Of a stretch of DNA of 64,000 nucleotides, positions 61,604 through 64,000 are shown piece after piece. The notes under the pieces are model-generated. The model was not told the DNA's origin. It was given only the letters and a program-made list of their open reading frames with translations, and made no database searches. Position 1 is the first letter of the stretch, and the number at the start of each line of letters is the position of its first letter. A program made the position numbers and the translations under genes. The DNA is taken from assembly GCF_019236475.1 (NCBI RefSeq), contig NZ_JAFAIX010000012.1:124001-188000 (forward strand). Direction: 5' to 3'. The DNA is from Chitinophaga sp. (GTDB lineage Bacteria > Bacteroidota > Bacteroidia > Chitinophagales > Chitinophagaceae).

Positions 61604-61650
61604 AAGATTTGAATTTAGTCATTTTGCCAATCCGCAAAGTACGGTATAAA

Positions 61651-61683
61651 AAACAAATCCCTCCGGACTGGAGGGATTTGTTT
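61651..61683 (-). terminator. Terminator of porV
   Basis: AAACAAATCCCTCC (61651-61664) pairs perfectly with 61670-61683 around GGACT, 31 bases past the porV stop. It separates porUV from ispF. Confidence 0.8.
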
Positions 61684-61714
61684 ATGTTTTTAACTCTTTT
61701 TTTTGATTAGCGGT

Positions 61715-62893
61715 TTACCAGCCTGTCCGGCTTTCTTCTTTTGAACCTAGGTCGAAGGTCAGGGTAAACCGAAGGGTATTGGACAGCGGATTGCGCTGTA
61801 TGCCAGAACCGGAAGGTACCAGGTAAGAGAAGTTCAAGCCGAAGATATCATACTTGATACCCACACCTGCCGTAAAGTATTTACGGTTGCCCTTGTTTTT
61901 ATTTTCATTAAAATAACCGGCTCTTACCGCAAACTGTTTGTTATACCAATATTCCACACCTGTAGAATACATCAGCTCTTGCAGTTCCTCTTTAAATCCT
62001 CCTGGAGCATCTCCAAAAGAAGTGAACATGCCTTCCAGTACCGATTTATTTTTATATTTACCAGCGGTATCCGGTGTAGGCACCATTAGTTTATTAATAT
62101 CCAATGCCAAGGTAATGGTATTCATTTCATCCAAGGCCATGGTATAAGCCGCTCCCAACCCGAAGTTGGTAGGTATGAAATCTTTGTTCTGTGCAGAACT
62201 GGTATAGGAAATCTTACTACCGATATTGGTAATAGCCAAACCTATACTCAGTTTGTTCACTGTTCCATTATCTTTTTCAAAATCTTTGGTATAGTAGCCG
62301 GATATATCGGCTGCAAATGCTTTACCTGGACGGATAGTCTGGTCATTCACTGTTTGTCCGCCAGCCAGATTGGAATAGATAAACCTACCGGTGAGGCCTA
62401 CCCCAAAATGATCAGATAATTTGCGGGCATAACCTCCATCTAATGCAAATTCCCTTGGATGGAAATTACCCTGGTCAGTATTGGTAATGTCTCTGAAATT
62501 GATAGTACCAAGGGAGAAATAACGCAGCGATCCTGACACTGCCTGGTTATCATCAATTTTCGTGTAACCGCTAACCGTAGCCAGGAACACGTCATTTACG
62601 AGTTCTTTCAGCCATGGAGTATAGGTTACTGCGACACTTGTTTTAACGTCGGCAAAGGGTAACTTGGACAAGTTGAAATACATGGAAGATGCATCCGGAG
62701 AAATGGCAAGACCAACGTCTCCCATCGCACCACTGCGGGCATCAGGCGTAATTCGTAGGAAAGGAACAGCTGTATTAATAGTATTGGTACGACCATCTAA
62801 CTGACCAGTAGAGTCTACACGCTGGGCTGAGGTTCTTAAACTAGTGAAAGTACTATATATGAACACCAGGCTCAAAGTTAACTTTCGGATCAT
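61715..62893 (-). CDS. porV: Type IX secretion outer-membrane protein PorV (LptO)
   Basis: The protein is 392 residues with a signal peptide. The mature part begins NTINTAVPFLRITPDARSGAMGDVGLAISPDASSMYFNLSKLPFAD, which is the hallmark of PorV, and continues as an outer-membrane barrel (TPWLKELVNDVFLATVSGYTK, GFKEELQELMYSTGVEYWYNKQFAVRAGYFNE, LRFTLTFDL end). PorV receives substrates from the SprA translocon and passes them to the PorU sortase. Its gene directly follows porU, the conserved order. Confidence 0.95.
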   Translation of the reverse strand: MIRKLTLSLVFIYSTFTSLRTSAQRVDSTGQLDGRTNTINTAVPFLRITPDARSGAMGDVGLAISPDASSMYFNLSKLPFADVKTSVAVTYTPWLKELVNDVFLATVSGYTKIDDNQAVSGSLRYFSLGTINFRDITNTDQGNFHPREFALDGGYARKLSDHFGVGLTGRFIYSNLAGGQTVNDQTIRPGKAFAADISGYYTKDFEKDNGTVNKLSIGLAITNIGSKISYTSSAQNKDFIPTNFGLGAAYTMALDEMNTITLALDINKLMVPTPDTAGKYKNKSVLEGMFTSFGDAPGGFKEELQELMYSTGVEYWYNKQFAVRAGYFNENKNKGNRKYFTAGVGIKYDIFGLNFSYLVPSGSGIQRNPLSNTLRFTLTFDLGSKEESRTGW

Positions 62894-63004
62894 GCAATGT
62901 TCGTATTTTGATAGGATGTAAAAATAATATAATTTATAATATATTAATCAGAATAGGGGTTTGATAAGGGAAGACGGCTTTCAGACACTTCATACTGCAT
63001 AGGT

Positions 63005-64000
63005 TTAAAATAAAATTACTTTTCCGCCCTTGACCTTTTTCTTACCGTTACTGCTGATAGTTAGTCGATAAAGATACATACCTGGGGATAATCTCACTCC
63101 CGACTCCCCGGTACCATCCCAGGGCATGCCATCAAAACGGTTGCTTCCTGGAATTATTGTGTTTCTCAAAGTTTTCATTAACCTACCCTCTATATTAAAA
63201 ATCTGAAGAGTAAGTTCGGCCTGCATTCCCAGCAGATTATGGGAGAATACAAACCTGGTTTGGTTATGAAATGGATTAGGATAGCTAGTCAAGCCCTCTA
63301 CGGCTATAACTCCTGTATCAGTTATGTCAAATTCCACAGTACCTACAACACTATTATTGTTATTATCCCAGGCCTTAACAGTAATCCGGTGCTTTCCAGG
63401 AGATACTCCCTTCAACGGATATACTACAGTTCCTTTCTTATAGTCATCCAAAGATGCACTAAAATAATCATTTAATACAATATATTCTGCACTGTCTAAT
63501 AATGCAAGCAGATTATGATCCGGGTTCAATCCCCCAATGTTAATTCCGCTGCTGGAAGACAGATCTAACAATAAAACAGGATTAGGCCCCACCAGATCTC
63601 CACTGTTAAACTGCCTGTTATTCAACCATATTTGCAACACAGGAGGTGTTTTATCGCCGCCATCTATCGGGGAAGTTACGTGGAAACCATTAAATACACC
63701 TGCTCCATCCGTTGGATTTCCAGTAGCATAATAACTAATTTTTCCATTCCCCACTGCATTGATGGCATCTACAGGCAAAGTATTCTTGCTCACAAACCGA
63801 CCATTACGAATATGAGCCATGCCCCTAAATAATATAGATTCCTGTTTTTCAAAATTTGCCGGCAAACTCGCTGCTGTATTACCTTTCGTTGTGTTAACGA
63901 TAGGTGCGGAATATATGGTCGTGTATAGATCGCCGTTATAGGTGCCGGCCATCTGCCCATTGTCATCTTCCAGATGCCCTACAATCGTCATTTCAGATAA
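63005..64000 (-). CDS. porU: Type IX secretion sortase PorU, C-terminal part (partial)
   Basis: The frame is open to the window edge (Leu-Ser-Glu before the first visible Met), so this is the C-terminal ~330 residues of a larger protein. It has the end-of-PorU pattern: TIVGHLEDDNGQMAGTYNGDLYTTIY, KQESILFRGMAHIRNGRFV, ISYYATGNPTDGAGVFNGFHV, PPVLQIWLN, then a type A C-terminal signal domain (SYPNPFHNQTRFVF ... GMYLYRLTI) that is itself a type IX sorting signal. The gingipain-like catalytic domain lies outside the window. PorU cleaves C-terminal signals and attaches substrates to A-LPS at the cell surface. The following gene is porV. Confidence 0.9.
   Translation of the reverse strand, partial: LSEMTIVGHLEDDNGQMAGTYNGDLYTTIYSAPIVNTTKGNTAASLPANFEKQESILFRGMAHIRNGRFVSKNTLPVDAINAVGNGKISYYATGNPTDGAGVFNGFHVTSPIDGGDKTPPVLQIWLNNRQFNSGDLVGPNPVLLLDLSSSSGINIGGLNPDHNLLALLDSAEYIVLNDYFSASLDDYKKGTVVYPLKGVSPGKHRITVKAWDNNNNSVVGTVEFDITDTGVIAVEGLTSYPNPFHNQTRFVFSHNLLGMQAELTLQIFNIEGRLMKTLRNTIIPGSNRFDGMPWDGTGESGVRLSPGMYLYRLTISSNGKKKVKGGKVILF

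Noticed and set aside
62920..62950. AT-rich inverted repeat (AATATA...TATATT) upstream of porV
   Set aside because: It is low-complexity AT sequence where such repeats occur by chance; no G/C in the stem.
1..64000. CRISPR arrays, tRNA/rRNA genes, insertion sequences, prophage genes
   Set aside because: No regularly spaced identical repeats, cloverleaf-like genes, transposase or phage proteins were seen when reading the intergenic regions and coding regions.

Overview
The window is chromosomal DNA from a member of the Bacteroidota, most likely the Chitinophagaceae (Chitinophaga-like). The evidence is type IX secretion genes (a porU fragment, porV and a PorP/SprF gene), a bacillithiol gene (bshA), Bacteroidota-restricted families (DUF4292, DUF4293, PorP/SprF), promoter boxes of the TTTG-N19-TAnnTTTG type, and no obvious Shine-Dalgarno sequences. 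No rRNA, tRNA, CRISPR array, insertion sequence or prophage was seen. Most genes are housekeeping or envelope functions.

Layout. 1-6.8 kb: the start of an ABC exporter, a large secreted protein with a possible caspase-like Cys/His pair, a DUF1003 membrane protein, and a PhoB/PhoR-like two-component pair next to a phosphate-type porin. 6.9-12.7 kb: an AraC/GyrI-type regulator, then a minus-strand set of GH73-like glucosaminidase, two SGNH hydrolases and an MBOAT acyltransferase, which looks like an O-acetylation module for cell wall or surface polysaccharide. 12.9-28.3 kb: aspS with a possible leader peptide, an FAD oxidoreductase, a 2017-residue alpha-2-macroglobulin, sucD, an MlaF/MlaE lipid-transport pair, a kinase-fold orphan and a malic enzyme/phosphotransacetylase fusion. 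28.4-34.4 kb: DUF4293, a small hypothetical, uvrA, an ECF sigma factor and a thiolase. 34.7-40.6 kb: RNA modification genes (rlmN and two pseudouridine synthases, one with a 16-residue tandem repeat), a 1-Cys peroxiredoxin and a WYL regulator.

40.8-53.7 kb: a secreted protein whose N-terminal part reads like an OAS/CD-NTase nucleotidyltransferase fused to a ricin-type lectin, a LolA-like protein, adeC, anmK, a VWA protein, upp, PorP/SprF, an EI24 protein, an RsmI-like methylase and an M28 peptidase. 53.9-64 kb: bshA, then a long minus-strand envelope series (porU, porV, ispF, dut, TPR lipoprotein, DUF4292 lipoprotein and two tandem EnvC-like proteins).

The two most unusual signals are (1) the secreted nucleotidyltransferase-like/lectin fusion at 40.8 kb, preceded by a WYL regulator and a small dyad, and (2) a dispersed two-hairpin intergenic module, present at four loci, with a constant GTC-TGC-GAC apex but a different self-complementary stem each time. 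One locus also carries a decayed tandem duplicate. Every convergent gene pair in the window either shares its stop codons in a 4-base overlap or is separated by a strong hairpin.
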